Position numbers and translations under genes: made by a program. From CAZMPJ01 sp964568455 (GTDB lineage Bacteria; Margulisbacteria; WOR-1; O2-12-FULL-45-9), in contig CAZMPJ010000004.1 in assembly GCA_964568455.1 (NCBI GenBank), positions 52,614-116,613 on the forward strand: DNA of 64,000 nucleotides, read 5' to 3'. The notes below the pieces were generated by a model. The model made no database searches. It was not told the DNA's origin and worked only from the letters and a program-made list of their open reading frames with translations. Shown one piece after another: positions 7,989 to 16,465 of this stretch (position 1 is the first letter of the stretch; each line of letters opens with the position of its first letter).

Positions 7989-8396
7989 TTAAATCAACAC
8001 ATGCACCAATTTAACATCACTGCTAGGAATAATGGTTATGCTTTTGCCTTTATGGTAAAGCACTGTTTCTTCTGCAATTTTGCGACCATAAAGCGTAATG
8101 TGACGCAGGGCATCTTTAATTAATCTTATGTGAGTTGATCTTTTTGGCAAGGTAAATTCTGTATTAGCTCGTTTTCGGAAGATTATAGATGTTATGTTTG
8201 CAGCATCAAGGGCATCTTTTATATCTTGCGGGAGCCAGAGTTGATTTTTTGTGTGATGAGGATTGTTGGTATTGATCGAGGCCATTTCACTTTCTTTAAG
8301 ACGATTAATTACACTTCGTGCAAGGCTACTTAGGCCAACCATGGTTTGCGACTTGCGGCTTGTTACCTGCAAAAATCTTAAAGCAAATAATCTCAT
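7989..8396 (-). CDS. Uncharacterised protein, leaderless, TGAAA-N17-CGATA regulon
   Basis: A 135-residue protein of no recognised family. The first 34 residues are basic and have no Asp or Glu (MRLFALRFLQVTSRKSQTM, continuing VGLSSLARSVINRLK). A middle part (WLPQDIKDALDAANITSIIF) and an alpha/beta-like C-terminus (IRLIKDALRHITLYG, KGKSITIIPSSDVKLVHVLI) follow. The ATG at 8396 lies 13 bases from the start of a CGATATAT -10 with TGAAA 17 bases upstream, so the message should be leaderless. Promoter and N-terminus match the other regulon genes, which supports this being a real gene although it has no recognisable homologue. Confidence 0.7.
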   Translation of the reverse strand: MRLFALRFLQVTSRKSQTMVGLSSLARSVINRLKESEMASINTNNPHHTKNQLWLPQDIKDALDAANITSIIFRKRANTEFTLPKRSTHIRLIKDALRHITLYGRKIAEETVLYHKGKSITIIPSSDVKLVHVLI

Positions 8397-8401
8397 CAAT
8401 T

Positions 8402-8431
8402 ATATATCGAAGGAAAGAAAGAAAAATTTCA
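8402..8431 (-). promoter_or_regulatory. Regulon promoter TGAAA-N17-CGATATAT
   Basis: On the minus strand TGAAA is at 8431-8427 and CGATATAT at 8409-8402, gap exactly 17. The ATG of the downstream gene is 13 bases from the first base of the -10. It is divergent from the SH3-protein gene at 8450, which has its own TATAAT at 8438-8443. Confidence 0.75.
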
Positions 8432-8437
8432 TTATGT

Positions 8438-8443
8438 TATAAT
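8438..8443 (+). promoter_or_regulatory. TATAAT -10 hexamer of the SH3-domain gene
   Basis: A perfect TATAAT lies 6 bases before the ATG at 8450, so transcription would start near the start codon and the mRNA would have almost no leader. No good TTGACA -35 is visible at the right distance. Confidence 0.5.
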
Positions 8444-8449
8444 GAAGCC

Positions 8450-8884
8450 ATGAAAACTATTCTTGCCATTCTATTTCTACTATTAGTAGCTTCAACCAGC
8501 CTGGCTGGTTACGTCAGCGTTGCAACGACCGATGCTTATGTTTACGATATGCCGGATGAAACTAGTCAAGTAATCTTGGGGGTACCGCAGTATTATCCGC
8601 TTTATGTTTTTGCTAAAGCCCGGGGCTATTATAAAGTAAAGGACTGGTATGGCAATAGAGGCTATATTCATAACAGCGATGTTAGCCAGAAGCGCACTTT
8701 AATTGTAAAAAAATTCAAAGTTAATTTTCGCAGAGGCCCCAGCCGGCGCTATGGAGTGATTAGAAGTTTAACCAAAGGTCAAACCTTACTTTATTTAGCT
8801 AAAAAAGGTTACTATTATAAAGCCAAGCTAGTTGATCCACCGGATGATACGGTGGGTTGGATACACCGTAGTTTGGTCTGGTGA
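8450..8884 (+). CDS. Exported protein with two bacterial SH3 domains
   Basis: 144 residues with a signal peptide (MKTILAILFLLLVASTSLAG, probable cleavage after SLA). Two SH3b-like repeats follow: DAYVYDMPDETSQVI...GYYKVKDWYGNRGYIHNSDV and KVNFRRGPSRRYGVI...GYYYKAKLVDPPDDTVGWIHRSL. Such domains bind peptidoglycan or other envelope ligands, so a periplasmic or cell-wall role is likely. The start at 8450 is chosen because the signal peptide begins there and a TATAAT sits just upstream. No catalytic domain is present. Confidence 0.85.
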   Translation: MKTILAILFLLLVASTSLAGYVSVATTDAYVYDMPDETSQVILGVPQYYPLYVFAKARGYYKVKDWYGNRGYIHNSDVSQKRTLIVKKFKVNFRRGPSRRYGVIRSLTKGQTLLYLAKKGYYYKAKLVDPPDDTVGWIHRSLVW

Positions 8885-8889
8885 TCTAA

Positions 8890-9906
8890 ATGGGCTTTTC
8901 TCTAGGAATTATCGGACTTCCCAATGTTGGCAAATCCACTTTGTTTAATTTACTCTCCAAAGCTAAAGCTGAAGTATCAAATTATCCTTTTTGCACGATT
9001 GATCCTAATGTTGGAGTGGTTGAAGTTCCAGACGAGCGTTTAAAAAAGATCCAGGAAATCATGAAATCCAAAAAAGCCTTGCCAACCGTGATTGAGTTTT
9101 ACGATATTGCGGGATTAGTTAAAAACGCACATAAAGGGGAAGGGTTGGGCAATCAATTTTTATCTCACATCAGAAAAGTCGACGCTATTGTTCATGTGGT
9201 CAGGTGTTTTAAAGATCCCAATATTGTGCATGTTGACGGGAGCGTTGATCCAAAACGAGACGTTGAAATTATTAACACTGAATTAATTTTGGCTGATCTG
9301 GCTGTGGTTGAGAAAAGAATTGCCAATTTAAAACTTAAAGCTAAAAGTGGAGACAAGAAAATCTTGGTAGAAATTGAAACACTTGAGCAATTTAAAAAAA
9401 CCTTGCAAGAAGGAAAGCCAGATAAAAATTTTCAATCTGAATTAGACTTATTAACCTTAAAGCCTGTGCTTTATGTTGCCAATGTGGATGAAAAAGAAGA
9501 GTTTGAAGGTTTTCTTCCTATTTCAATTAAGCTAGAAATTGAAATTGCAGAGCTTTCTCCTGAAGATGCTGAAGCTTTTAGACAGGAGAGCGGGATTAAA
9601 GAGCCGGGAGCGGCTAGATTAATTAATGCCAGCTATCAATTGTTGGATTTAATTACTTTTTTTACTGCTAATGATAAAGAATGCCGGGCTTGGACAGTTA
9701 AATCCGGGACTAAGGTGCCTCAAGCTGCTGGCAAAGTGCATTCTGATATGGAAAAGGGTTTTATTGCTGCGGATGTTGTTAGTTATGCTGATTTAGTAAA
9801 ATGTAGTGCTTATGCCAAGGCCAGGGAGGCTGGAGTGCTGCGAACCGAAGGAAAACAGTATGTGGTTGCTGATGGGGACCTGGTTTTAGTGAAATTTAAC
9901 CGCTGA
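8890..9906 (+). CDS. ychF: Redox-regulated/ribosome-associated ATPase YchF (Obg family)
   Basis: YchF is a universally conserved Obg-family P-loop protein that prefers ATP and associates with ribosomes. 338 residues. Signatures: G1 GLPNVGKSTLFN, FCTIDPNVGVV, G3 YDIAGLVKNAHKGEGLGNQFL, and NVDE in place of the NKxD guanine motif. The C-terminal TGS domain is visible (LLDLITFFTANDKECRAWTV, AAGKVHSDMEKGFIAADVV, GVLRTEGKQYVVADGDLV). Slightly shorter than the usual 360 residues because the middle helical domain is trimmed. It starts 5 bp after the SH3 gene. Confidence 0.95.
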   Translation: MGFSLGIIGLPNVGKSTLFNLLSKAKAEVSNYPFCTIDPNVGVVEVPDERLKKIQEIMKSKKALPTVIEFYDIAGLVKNAHKGEGLGNQFLSHIRKVDAIVHVVRCFKDPNIVHVDGSVDPKRDVEIINTELILADLAVVEKRIANLKLKAKSGDKKILVEIETLEQFKKTLQEGKPDKNFQSELDLLTLKPVLYVANVDEKEEFEGFLPISIKLEIEIAELSPEDAEAFRQESGIKEPGAARLINASYQLLDLITFFTANDKECRAWTVKSGTKVPQAAGKVHSDMEKGFIAADVVSYADLVKCSAYAKAREAGVLRTEGKQYVVADGDLVLVKFNR

Positions 9907-9968
9907 TATTGTCATGAAAGCCAATTTGTGGTATAATTTTCCCTCGTACGCCAAAGGAGGACTATGTC

Positions 9969-10391
9969 TTGAACCCATATGAATTAATGTTAATATTTGA
10001 CCCACGGATTGGTGAAGAAAAAATTAGCCAAATCACAGCTAAAATTGAAGATAAAATCAAAGGTTTTGGAGCGGAAATAGAAAAAATCGACAAAATAGGA
10101 GTTAGAAGGTTAGCTTCAAACTTTAGAAACCTTAAAAGAATGAACCAAGCTTATTATGTAATGGTTTATTTTAAAGCTGAAGCTAGTGTTCCCGCTAAAA
10201 CAACTGCTTATTTAAAAACAACCGAAAACATTGTGCGTTATTCTGTTTACAAAGCAGCTGAAAAGCCTGCTTTAGAAGAAATAAAAGGGGCGCCGGTTGA
10301 AACAGTGTCTAAGCCGGTGGAAGCCGCAGCCAAACCAGTAGAAGCAGCACCTAAACCAGTAGAAGCAGGGAAAAATATTGGCCAATCTTAA
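9969..10391 (+). CDS. rpsF: 30S ribosomal protein S6, TTG start
   Basis: Small-subunit protein binding S18. Typical S6 fold: NPYELMLIFDPRIGEEKISQ, RRLASNFRNLKRMNQAYYVM, YLKTTENIVRYSVYK. The TTG at 9969 is the start, since AAAGGAGG lies about 8 bases before it and the nearby ATG at 9964 stops after two codons. The C-terminus carries a low-complexity tail of repeated (K)PVEAA units (three near-identical copies), unusual for bacterial S6. It heads the rpsF-ssb-ssb-rpsR-rplI operon and overlaps the first ssb. Confidence 0.95.
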   Translation: MNPYELMLIFDPRIGEEKISQITAKIEDKIKGFGAEIEKIDKIGVRRLASNFRNLKRMNQAYYVMVYFKAEASVPAKTTAYLKTTENIVRYSVYKAAEKPALEEIKGAPVETVSKPVEAAAKPVEAAPKPVEAGKNIGQS

Positions 10392-10770
10392 TCGCATAAT
10401 CTTAATTGGAAAAATCCAGTCTGAACCAGAATCACGGACTACGGTAGAAGGCATTCCCATGACTAAATTTAGTCTCTCGGTTAGCCGTATGTCGGGGATT
10501 GGCTATGAGGGTTTTGGCAGCACCGGAGCTGATGTTTTTGATGTGGTTGCCTGGAGAAAACTGGCCGAACACGGTACCAAAGTTTTGAAAAAAGGACAAA
10601 GAACCTTAGTTGAAGGACGTATCCAAATAAGAACTTTTGAAGATCAAACCGGACAAAAACGTTGGGCCACTGAAATTGTGGCTAAAAATATCCATATTTT
10701 AGACGGGAAACAAGTTGCGACCGCCGCGCCAAAAGAAGATTTTGACCTGGCTAGCGACTTGCCATTTTAA
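10378..10770 (+). CDS. ssb: Single-stranded DNA-binding protein, first copy
   Basis: OB-fold SSB that coats single-stranded DNA in replication and repair. 130 residues: NRIILIGKIQSEPESRTTVEGIPMTKFSL-type strand 1-2, DVFDVVAWRKLAEHGTKVLKKGQ, RTLVEGRIQIR. The C-terminal acidic tip DLASDLPF keeps the Pro-Phe that recruits partner proteins. The start is a TTG at 10378 inside the end of rpsF, with CAGGG about 7 bases upstream. It is followed 2 bp later by a second ssb. Confidence 0.92.
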   Translation: MANLNRIILIGKIQSEPESRTTVEGIPMTKFSLSVSRMSGIGYEGFGSTGADVFDVVAWRKLAEHGTKVLKKGQRTLVEGRIQIRTFEDQTGQKRWATEIVAKNIHILDGKQVATAAPKEDFDLASDLPF

Positions 10771-10772
10771 TT

Positions 10773-11132
10773 ATGTATAACAAGGCATTTATAATTGGAA
10801 ATTTAGTGCGTGACCCAGAATTGCGTTACACTACTTCTGGAATTCCAGTAGCGCATTTTTCTGTGGCAGTTAACCGTATTGGCAAAGAAGCTGGCGTTGA
10901 TTTTTTAAATGTAGTGGCCTGGAGAAGGCTGGCTGAAGTCTGCGGTGAATATTTAAAAAAAGGACGGCCGGTAGCAATTGAAGGAAGATTTCAGGTTAGA
11001 AATTTCCAAGGAAAAGATGGTAAACAAAGAACTTATTATGAAATAGTAGCAGATAATATGCAGATGCTGGGTAAAAAAGAAGCAGCTGCTAATAAACCAG
11101 AGGAAAGTTCCTCTGATGAAATACCGTTTTAG
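10773..11132 (+). CDS. ssb: Single-stranded DNA-binding protein, second copy
   Basis: A second OB-fold SSB of 119 residues (YNKAFIIGNLVRDPELRYTT, DFLNVVAWRRLAEVCGEYLKKG, YEIVADNMQMLG) with its own acidic tip SSDEIPF. It is clearly paralogous to the preceding gene but well diverged. Tandem ssb genes in the S6-S18 operon suggest hetero-oligomers or division of labour. GGAGG at its end serves rpsR. Confidence 0.93.
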   Translation: MYNKAFIIGNLVRDPELRYTTSGIPVAHFSVAVNRIGKEAGVDFLNVVAWRRLAEVCGEYLKKGRPVAIEGRFQVRNFQGKDGKQRTYYEIVADNMQMLGKKEAAANKPEESSSDEIPF

Positions 11133-11144
11133 GAGGTTTGATGG

Positions 11145-11417
11145 ATGAGACGCAATAGTAGTAGTAATAGAAGTGGTAATAATAGACAACAAAAGAGACG
11201 GCCGATGAGAAAAAGAAGGAAAAGAGTTTGCCTTTTCTGCGCAGGGAAAAGAGTTTTAGACTTTAAAGATGTTAGCCTTTTACGCAAGTTTGTGACTGAC
11301 CGAGGCAAAATTGGCAGCCGCAGACAAACTTCTTGCTGTGCTTACCATCAGAGGCAGGTAGCTAGCGCAATAAAAAGAGCGAGGCAAATGGGACTAGTCC
11401 CATTTATGGTGGACTAA
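11145..11417 (+). CDS. rpsR: 30S ribosomal protein S18
   Basis: Small-subunit protein that pairs with S6. The 90 residues carry an extended Arg/Asn/Ser-rich N-terminus (MRRNSSSNRSGNNRQQKRRP), then RKRVCLFCAGKRVLDFKDVSLL and CCAYHQRQVASAIKRARQMGLVPF. A CxxC plus CC arrangement suggests the zinc-binding (C+) form. AGGAGG at 11131-11136 precedes the ATG at 11145. Operon position between ssb and rplI is the classic one. Confidence 0.96.
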   Translation: MRRNSSSNRSGNNRQQKRRPMRKRRKRVCLFCAGKRVLDFKDVSLLRKFVTDRGKIGSRRQTSCCAYHQRQVASAIKRARQMGLVPFMVD

Positions 11418-11418
11418 A

Positions 11419-11889
11419 ATGAAAATAGTATTATTAAAAGAATTAGATAATTTGGGTGAAGCAGATACAGTTCATAAAGTAAGAGCTGGTTATGCTCGCA
11501 ACCTTCTTTTGCCTAAGAATTTAGCTGTTCCAGCAACTAAGGGAGCTGTTGCAGCTGCGGAAAAAAGATTGGCAGAAAGAGAAAAGAAATTAGAGGCAAA
11601 AAGATCAGATTTTGAAGCTTTGGCTAAAAAACTAGCTGAAATTGAACTTGAATTTGAAATAGAAGCAGATGAAGGCGGAAAGCTTTTTGGTTCTGTTACA
11701 ACTCAAGAACTTGTAGATGCGATTAAAGAAAAATCAGGCGAAGAAATTAAAAAACGCAAAATTCATCTTTCCCAACATGTTAAAACAGCTGGCGACTATA
11801 TTGCCACAGTAAAAATATTTAAAGAAATCGTAGCTGAGATAAAAGTTAAAGTTGTTGCCAAAAAAACAGAAGAAAAACCTGCCGAATAA
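11419..11889 (+). CDS. rplI: 50S ribosomal protein L9
   Basis: L9 bridges ribosomes through a long helix. MKIVLLKELDNLGEADTVHKVRAGYARNLLLPK is split here as signature blocks MKIVLLKELDNLGEADTVHK and VRAGYARNLLLPKNLAVPAT. The central charged helix and C-domain (LFGSVTTQELVDAI, KKRKIHLSQHVKTAGDY) follow. At 156 residues it is slightly long through a Lys-rich tail. It starts 1 bp after rpsR and overlaps the next gene by 38 bp. Confidence 0.96.
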   Translation: MKIVLLKELDNLGEADTVHKVRAGYARNLLLPKNLAVPATKGAVAAAEKRLAEREKKLEAKRSDFEALAKKLAEIELEFEIEADEGGKLFGSVTTQELVDAIKEKSGEEIKKRKIHLSQHVKTAGDYIATVKIFKEIVAEIKVKVVAKKTEEKPAE

Positions 11890-13099
11890 GCCGGGCGTTT
11901 ATCTTTTTAAAGATAAAAATGGCGTTGTCCTTTATGTGGGCAAGGCCAAGAACTTGCGCAAAAGAGTAGCTTCTTATTTTTCTAAATCACAAGAGATTAA
12001 AACCGCTATCCTTTTAAGTAAAGTAGTCAATATCGACTATATTATTGCTGGCTCAGAGCTGGATGCCCTGATTTTAGAAGAAGAGTTAATTAAAAAATAC
12101 AAACCCCGCTATAACATCTCGCTTAAAGACGACAAAACTTACCCCTATATCAAGCTTACTATTAATGAAGAATGGCCGCGCTTGTTAATGGTGCGCAAAA
12201 AACAAAAAGACGGAGCGCTTTATTTTGGTAAATTGCGCGGGGGAATGGTGCGTGAAGTGTTACGTTTGGCTAAAAGAATTTTTCCCATCCGCTGGTGCAA
12301 AGAGACCCCTTTGAAAATGCGCCAGCAGCCTTGTTTGTATTATCATATTGGCAGCTGCACCGGCCCTTGCATTGGAAAGATCAATAAAAAAGATTATCAC
12401 GCTTTAGTTGAGAGCATTATTTTATTTTTAAAAGGTAAAATGGATAAGGCCACGACTAAGCTTCAGCAAGAAATGCAAAAAGCTTCAGACGCTCAAGATT
12501 ACGAGAGGGCGGCTTACTTAAGAGACAGGATTAAAACCTTAGAAAAAATTATAGAAGGTAAAAAATTGAAAAAAGAGCCTGCTCCACGCAAGATTGTTGA
12601 AATTAAAGAGCTTAAAAAAGTGTTAAAGCTTAAAGTGGATCCAATGCGCATTGAAGTTTTTGATATTTCCAATATTCAGGGATCACACATTGTGGCTTCA
12701 ATGGTGGTTTTTTATGGGGGGCTGCCTTTAAAAAATGATTACCGCCGCTTTCAAATTCGAGGAGTAAAAGGTAAAGCTAATGATGTAGCTTCAATTAAAG
12801 AAGTGATTCAGCGCAGATATTCTGGAAAACTTAGCAAACAATTGGATTTACCAGACTTAATTTTAATTGATGGCGGCAAACCTCAATTAAGCGCAGCTGC
12901 TCAGGGACTAAAGAAAAAGATCCCTTTGATTAGTTTGGCTAAAAAGCAGGAAGAAATATTTACCCTGAACCAAAAAAACTCAATTAAGCTAACGCGTCAA
13001 AGCGACGCCTTAAAATTATTACAGCGTATGCGTGACGAAGCGCATCGCTTTGCTATTACTTACCACCGCTTAAAACGCAGGAAAGCTAATCTTGTTTAG
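11852..13099 (+). CDS. uvrC: UvrC-type excinuclease subunit lacking the C-terminal HhH domain
   Basis: Nucleotide excision repair nuclease that cuts on both sides of a lesion after UvrAB. The GIY-YIG domain is at residues 10-90 (KPGVYLFKDKNGVVLYVGKAKNLRKRV). A cysteine cluster follows (CLYYHIGSCTGPCIG), then a UVR motif binding UvrB (DAQDYERAAYLRDRI) and the RNase H-like catalytic half (IEVFDISNIQGSHIVASMVVF, LILIDGGKPQLSAA, RDEAHRFAITYHR). It ends right after this block at 415 residues, so the helix-hairpin-helix tail of standard 600-residue UvrC is missing. Start is a TTG inside the end of rplI; the exact codon is uncertain. Confidence 0.88.
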   Translation: MLPKKQKKNLPNKPGVYLFKDKNGVVLYVGKAKNLRKRVASYFSKSQEIKTAILLSKVVNIDYIIAGSELDALILEEELIKKYKPRYNISLKDDKTYPYIKLTINEEWPRLLMVRKKQKDGALYFGKLRGGMVREVLRLAKRIFPIRWCKETPLKMRQQPCLYYHIGSCTGPCIGKINKKDYHALVESIILFLKGKMDKATTKLQQEMQKASDAQDYERAAYLRDRIKTLEKIIEGKKLKKEPAPRKIVEIKELKKVLKLKVDPMRIEVFDISNIQGSHIVASMVVFYGGLPLKNDYRRFQIRGVKGKANDVASIKEVIQRRYSGKLSKQLDLPDLILIDGGKPQLSAAAQGLKKKIPLISLAKKQEEIFTLNQKNSIKLTRQSDALKLLQRMRDEAHRFAITYHRLKRRKANLV

Positions 13100-13129
13100 C
13101 GACGGTTATTATGTTATGATTGATTTCCA

Positions 13130-14236
13130 ATGAGGACTTTTTTTGCCTTACTTTTAGCCGCGCTGATACTTTTTTCTGGCTCTTTAGCTGAAGATTCAAA
13201 AGGAAAACTGGAAAAAATCCAAAAAGAGCTAAAAAAAAGCAAACAAGAGCTGCAAAAAACCAAAAAAGAAGAACAAGCTGTTTTAGGCCGTTTGGTAGTG
13301 ATTAATAAGGAATTAAAACGAACTAAACAAACGCTAGATAAAGCTAATAAGAAAATAAAAGTCAACGAAAAACAGGTAAAAGTATTACATACAGAAGTTA
13401 ACAAAAGAGCAAGAGAGTTGTCGGTCGAAAAAAAAGAATTAAAAAGACGTATTAATGAGGTTTATAAAAGCAGCGGGCTAAATTATTTAGAACTTTTAAT
13501 GTCATCTCGCTCTATGTCTGACTTCTTTAACAGGCTCTATTTTTTCTCGAAAATAGTTGAAAAAGATGCCCAGCTGGTAGACAATATAAGGACAAACGTC
13601 AACCAGGTAAAAAGCAAAAAACAGACCCTTGAAAAAAAGACCGAAGAAATAAAAAGCTTAGCCAAATCGGTTAAAGTTAAAAAGGTAGAAATATCTGAAA
13701 AAGCAACGGAAAAGAAAAAGCTTTATCAGGCATTAAAAAAACGTAGGAAACAATATGAGGCTGAAGTTGCTGAGCTGGAAAAAAACTCAAACGAACTTGA
13801 GTCTTTAATTGTTAAAAAAGTTGGTTCAAGTAGCGGGACGGTAAAAGGGACAGGGGTTCTTGTTTGGCCCTTGCGCGGGAGGATAACTTCGCGCTATGGT
13901 TATCGCCGTCACCCTATGTGGGGTGGCAGGCACCTGCATACTGGACTTGATATTGCGGCCCGATATGGCACGCCGATCAAGGCAGCCGATAGTGGAAAAG
14001 TTATCCTTGCTAGTTGGTGGGGAGGATATGGAAAGGCGATTGTAGTAGATCATGGAAAAGGAATTACTACAGTTTATGGCCACCTTTCCCGTATCTATAA
14101 AAAAGTTGGGTCAACTGTGATTAAGGGACAGACGATTGGATTAGTTGGGAATACGGGGTATTCTACTGGACCGCATCTTCATTTTGAAGTGCGCAAAAAT
14201 GGAAAACACCGTAATCCAATAAAATATTTAAAATAA
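13130..14236 (+). CDS. EnvC-like murein hydrolase activator / M23 peptidase
   Basis: 368 residues: signal peptide (MRTFFALLLAALILFSGSLA), a long coiled coil (about 22-235) rich in Lys, Glu and Gln, then a C-terminal LytM/M23 domain. The M23 motifs are present: HTGLDIAA (HxxxD), VDHGKGITTVYGHLS and GPHLHFEVRKNG (HxH), so zinc binding looks intact, unlike degenerate EnvC. It probably cleaves or regulates cleavage of peptidoglycan during division. It lies 20 bp upstream of an S41 peptidase, a pairing common in bacteria. Confidence 0.92.
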   Translation: MRTFFALLLAALILFSGSLAEDSKGKLEKIQKELKKSKQELQKTKKEEQAVLGRLVVINKELKRTKQTLDKANKKIKVNEKQVKVLHTEVNKRARELSVEKKELKRRINEVYKSSGLNYLELLMSSRSMSDFFNRLYFFSKIVEKDAQLVDNIRTNVNQVKSKKQTLEKKTEEIKSLAKSVKVKKVEISEKATEKKKLYQALKKRRKQYEAEVAELEKNSNELESLIVKKVGSSSGTVKGTGVLVWPLRGRITSRYGYRRHPMWGGRHLHTGLDIAARYGTPIKAADSGKVILASWWGGYGKAIVVDHGKGITTVYGHLSRIYKKVGSTVIKGQTIGLVGNTGYSTGPHLHFEVRKNGKHRNPIKYLK

Positions 14237-14255
14237 ATATGGAGGAACAAGATTA

Positions 14256-15422
14256 ATGAGAGGTATGAAAAAAATAGTCGTTGCTGCCCTAATTATAGTT
14301 TTAGGCACTTTTATTGTAGGAAAAGTAATGGCTCAAGGAAACCTTGAAAGAGAGCTAGAGACTTATCTCCAGGTTTTAGATATTGTTAAAAATGAATATG
14401 TAGAAAAAGATGTTGATGACCATAAACTGGTTTATGGTTCTATCCGCGGCATGCTTTCGGCGTTAGATGATCCGTACACCCGTTTTATGGAACCCAAAGC
14501 CTACAAAGAAATGAAAATCCGCATGAGTGGCAGTTATTCTGGTATTGGAATTTATATTGGGATTAAAAAAGATGATTTAACCGTTATTTCTCCGATTGAA
14601 GGAACCCCAGCTTACATGGCTAAATTAAAAGCCGGCGACAGAATTAAAACCATTGATGGCAAAGCTACTAAAGATATGGCCTTGGAAGAGGCGGTCAGTT
14701 TAATCCGGGGGCCAAGGGGCACCAAGGTTATGTTGGGGATTTTACGGGGAGATTGGAAAGAAAATAAAGAGTTTGAAATTAGAAGAGATAATATTAAAAT
14801 TAAAAGCTTAGAAAGTAAAGTAATAAATGAAAATATTGCTTATATTAAACTAAATACTTTTGAAAATTTAAAAACCTCAAGACAATTTGAACAAGCTTTG
14901 AGAAAAATGAGGAATACTCAGGGTTTAATTATTGATATGCGGGGTAATGGTGGTGGGATTTTACAGAACGCCATTGATATTGCCAGTATGTTTATTAGAA
15001 GTGGGGTGGTAGTACAAACTGTTGACCGAGAAGGCCGCACTGAACAGCTTTATTCAACTGGCAGAGTAATTTGGGATAAGCCAGTAGTAGTTTTGGTTAA
15101 TGAAGCTTCTGCTTCAGCTTCTGAAATTTTAGCTGGTGCTTTGCGAGACAATCAAATCGCGGATATCGTCGGGACCAAAACCTTTGGTAAGGCTTCGGTC
15201 CAAAACGTTAGACGTTTAAACGATGGTTCTGCTTTGCTTGTAACCATTGCCAAATATTTAACACCTAATGGTGAAGACATCAACAAAAAAGGGATTATGC
15301 CCAATGTTGAGGTTGAGCTGCCTACCGAAGAAGCAGAGGCTGTATTTGGCTTAGACGATATGTCAAAAGACGCGCAGCTGCAAAAGGCAATTGAAATTAT
15401 AAACGCAAAAATAATGTTATGA
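14256..15422 (+). CDS. ctpA: C-terminal processing peptidase, S41 family
   Basis: Periplasmic protease with a PDZ domain that degrades or matures envelope proteins. 388 residues: an N-terminal membrane/signal segment (KKIVVAALIIVLGTFIVGKVM), DDPYTRFM, a PDZ domain (SGSYSGIGIYIG, IEGTPAYMAKLKAGDRI) and the catalytic region (GLIIDMRGNGGG; VVLVNEASASASEILAGAL with the nucleophile Ser; GTKTFGKASVQ with the general-base Lys). GGAGG lies 9 bases before the ATG. It overlaps the next gene by 4 bp (ATGA). Confidence 0.94.
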   Translation: MRGMKKIVVAALIIVLGTFIVGKVMAQGNLERELETYLQVLDIVKNEYVEKDVDDHKLVYGSIRGMLSALDDPYTRFMEPKAYKEMKIRMSGSYSGIGIYIGIKKDDLTVISPIEGTPAYMAKLKAGDRIKTIDGKATKDMALEEAVSLIRGPRGTKVMLGILRGDWKENKEFEIRRDNIKIKSLESKVINENIAYIKLNTFENLKTSRQFEQALRKMRNTQGLIIDMRGNGGGILQNAIDIASMFIRSGVVVQTVDREGRTEQLYSTGRVIWDKPVVVLVNEASASASEILAGALRDNQIADIVGTKTFGKASVQNVRRLNDGSALLVTIAKYLTPNGEDINKKGIMPNVEVELPTEEAEAVFGLDDMSKDAQLQKAIEIINAKIML

Positions 15423-16465
15423 GCATACTTGATAATTTAGATAAAATTAAAGAGCTTGATAAGCAGGATATGCTAGGGATAGTAGAAAATTTCCCTGAGC
15501 ATTTAGAAATTGCTTTTGACCTGGCAAAAAAGGCAGTTTTTCCTAAGAAAAAGAAATTTAAAAATGTGGTGGTTTGTGGTATGGGTGGGTCTGCTATTGC
15601 AGCAGATGTTGCCCGGGATGCGTTTATTCAAGAAATTGGCATCCCATATTCTATTAATAGGAATTATGGTATCCCTAAATTTGTAGATAAAGATACACTT
15701 TTTATTGCTATTTCTTATTCTGGCAATACCGAAGAAACCCTAACTGCTACTAAGGCGGCAATTAAAAGTAAGGCTCGAGTAATTTGTATTACTTCAGGTG
15801 GTAAATTATCTACTCTAGGAGCAACCACATTATATGTTCCTTCGGGCTTTGCTCCACGGGCGGCATTGTCTTATTTATTAGTAATGCTAGTGAAGAGTTT
15901 AGAAAAAATGGGTATTATCGAAGAAGTAGATTCTAAAATTGAAGAAAGCATAAAAAGCTTAAAACGGCTTAAAAGTAATTATGGAATAGTAAGCAATTTT
16001 AGAAGTAACCCGGTAAAACAGTTAGCCAATAAGTTATTAGGTAAAATACCGATTATTTTTTGTGTTAAAGGGGTTTCGCTGGGGGCGGGGGTACGCTTAA
16101 AGGCCCAATTTAGTGAAAACTCTAAAGCCACCGCACTATTAAACTATTTTCCAGAGTTAAATCATAATGAAATTGTTAATTTAGGAGCTTTAAAAAGAAC
16201 TGAACATGATTTTGTTTTAATCCTTTTAAGAGATGACAGAGACCCGGAAAAAATAAAAAAGAATATGGAGATTGTAAAATCTTTGATCGGTATGCAAATG
16301 GGCGGGACGCAGGAGATTAATTCGCAAGGCAAGAATGCCTTGTCCAGAATTTTATCTTTAATTTATTTTGGAGATTTATTGTCTGTGTATCTAGCATTAC
16401 TAAAGGGGATTGATCCTACTCCAGTTGATGTAATTATCCGGCTCAAAAAGGAGATGCAGCGATGA
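15419..16465 (+). CDS. Bifunctional phosphoglucose/phosphomannose isomerase
   Basis: A 348-residue SIS-domain isomerase of the PGI/PMI family first known from archaea, interconverting fructose-6-P with glucose-6-P or mannose-6-P. Blocks: VVVCGMGGSAIAADVARD, TLFIAISYSGNTEETL, CITSGGKLSTL, APRAALSYLLVMLVKSLEKMG, LKAQFSENSKATALLNYFPELNHNEIVNL and the C-terminal GIDPTPVDVIIRLKKEM. It is translationally coupled (4-bp overlaps) to the peptidase before it and the nucleotidyltransferase after it. It may feed GDP-mannose or NDP-glucose synthesis. Confidence 0.93.
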   Translation: MSILDNLDKIKELDKQDMLGIVENFPEHLEIAFDLAKKAVFPKKKKFKNVVVCGMGGSAIAADVARDAFIQEIGIPYSINRNYGIPKFVDKDTLFIAISYSGNTEETLTATKAAIKSKARVICITSGGKLSTLGATTLYVPSGFAPRAALSYLLVMLVKSLEKMGIIEEVDSKIEESIKSLKRLKSNYGIVSNFRSNPVKQLANKLLGKIPIIFCVKGVSLGAGVRLKAQFSENSKATALLNYFPELNHNEIVNLGALKRTEHDFVLILLRDDRDPEKIKKNMEIVKSLIGMQMGGTQEINSQGKNALSRILSLIYFGDLLSVYLALLKGIDPTPVDVIIRLKKEMQR

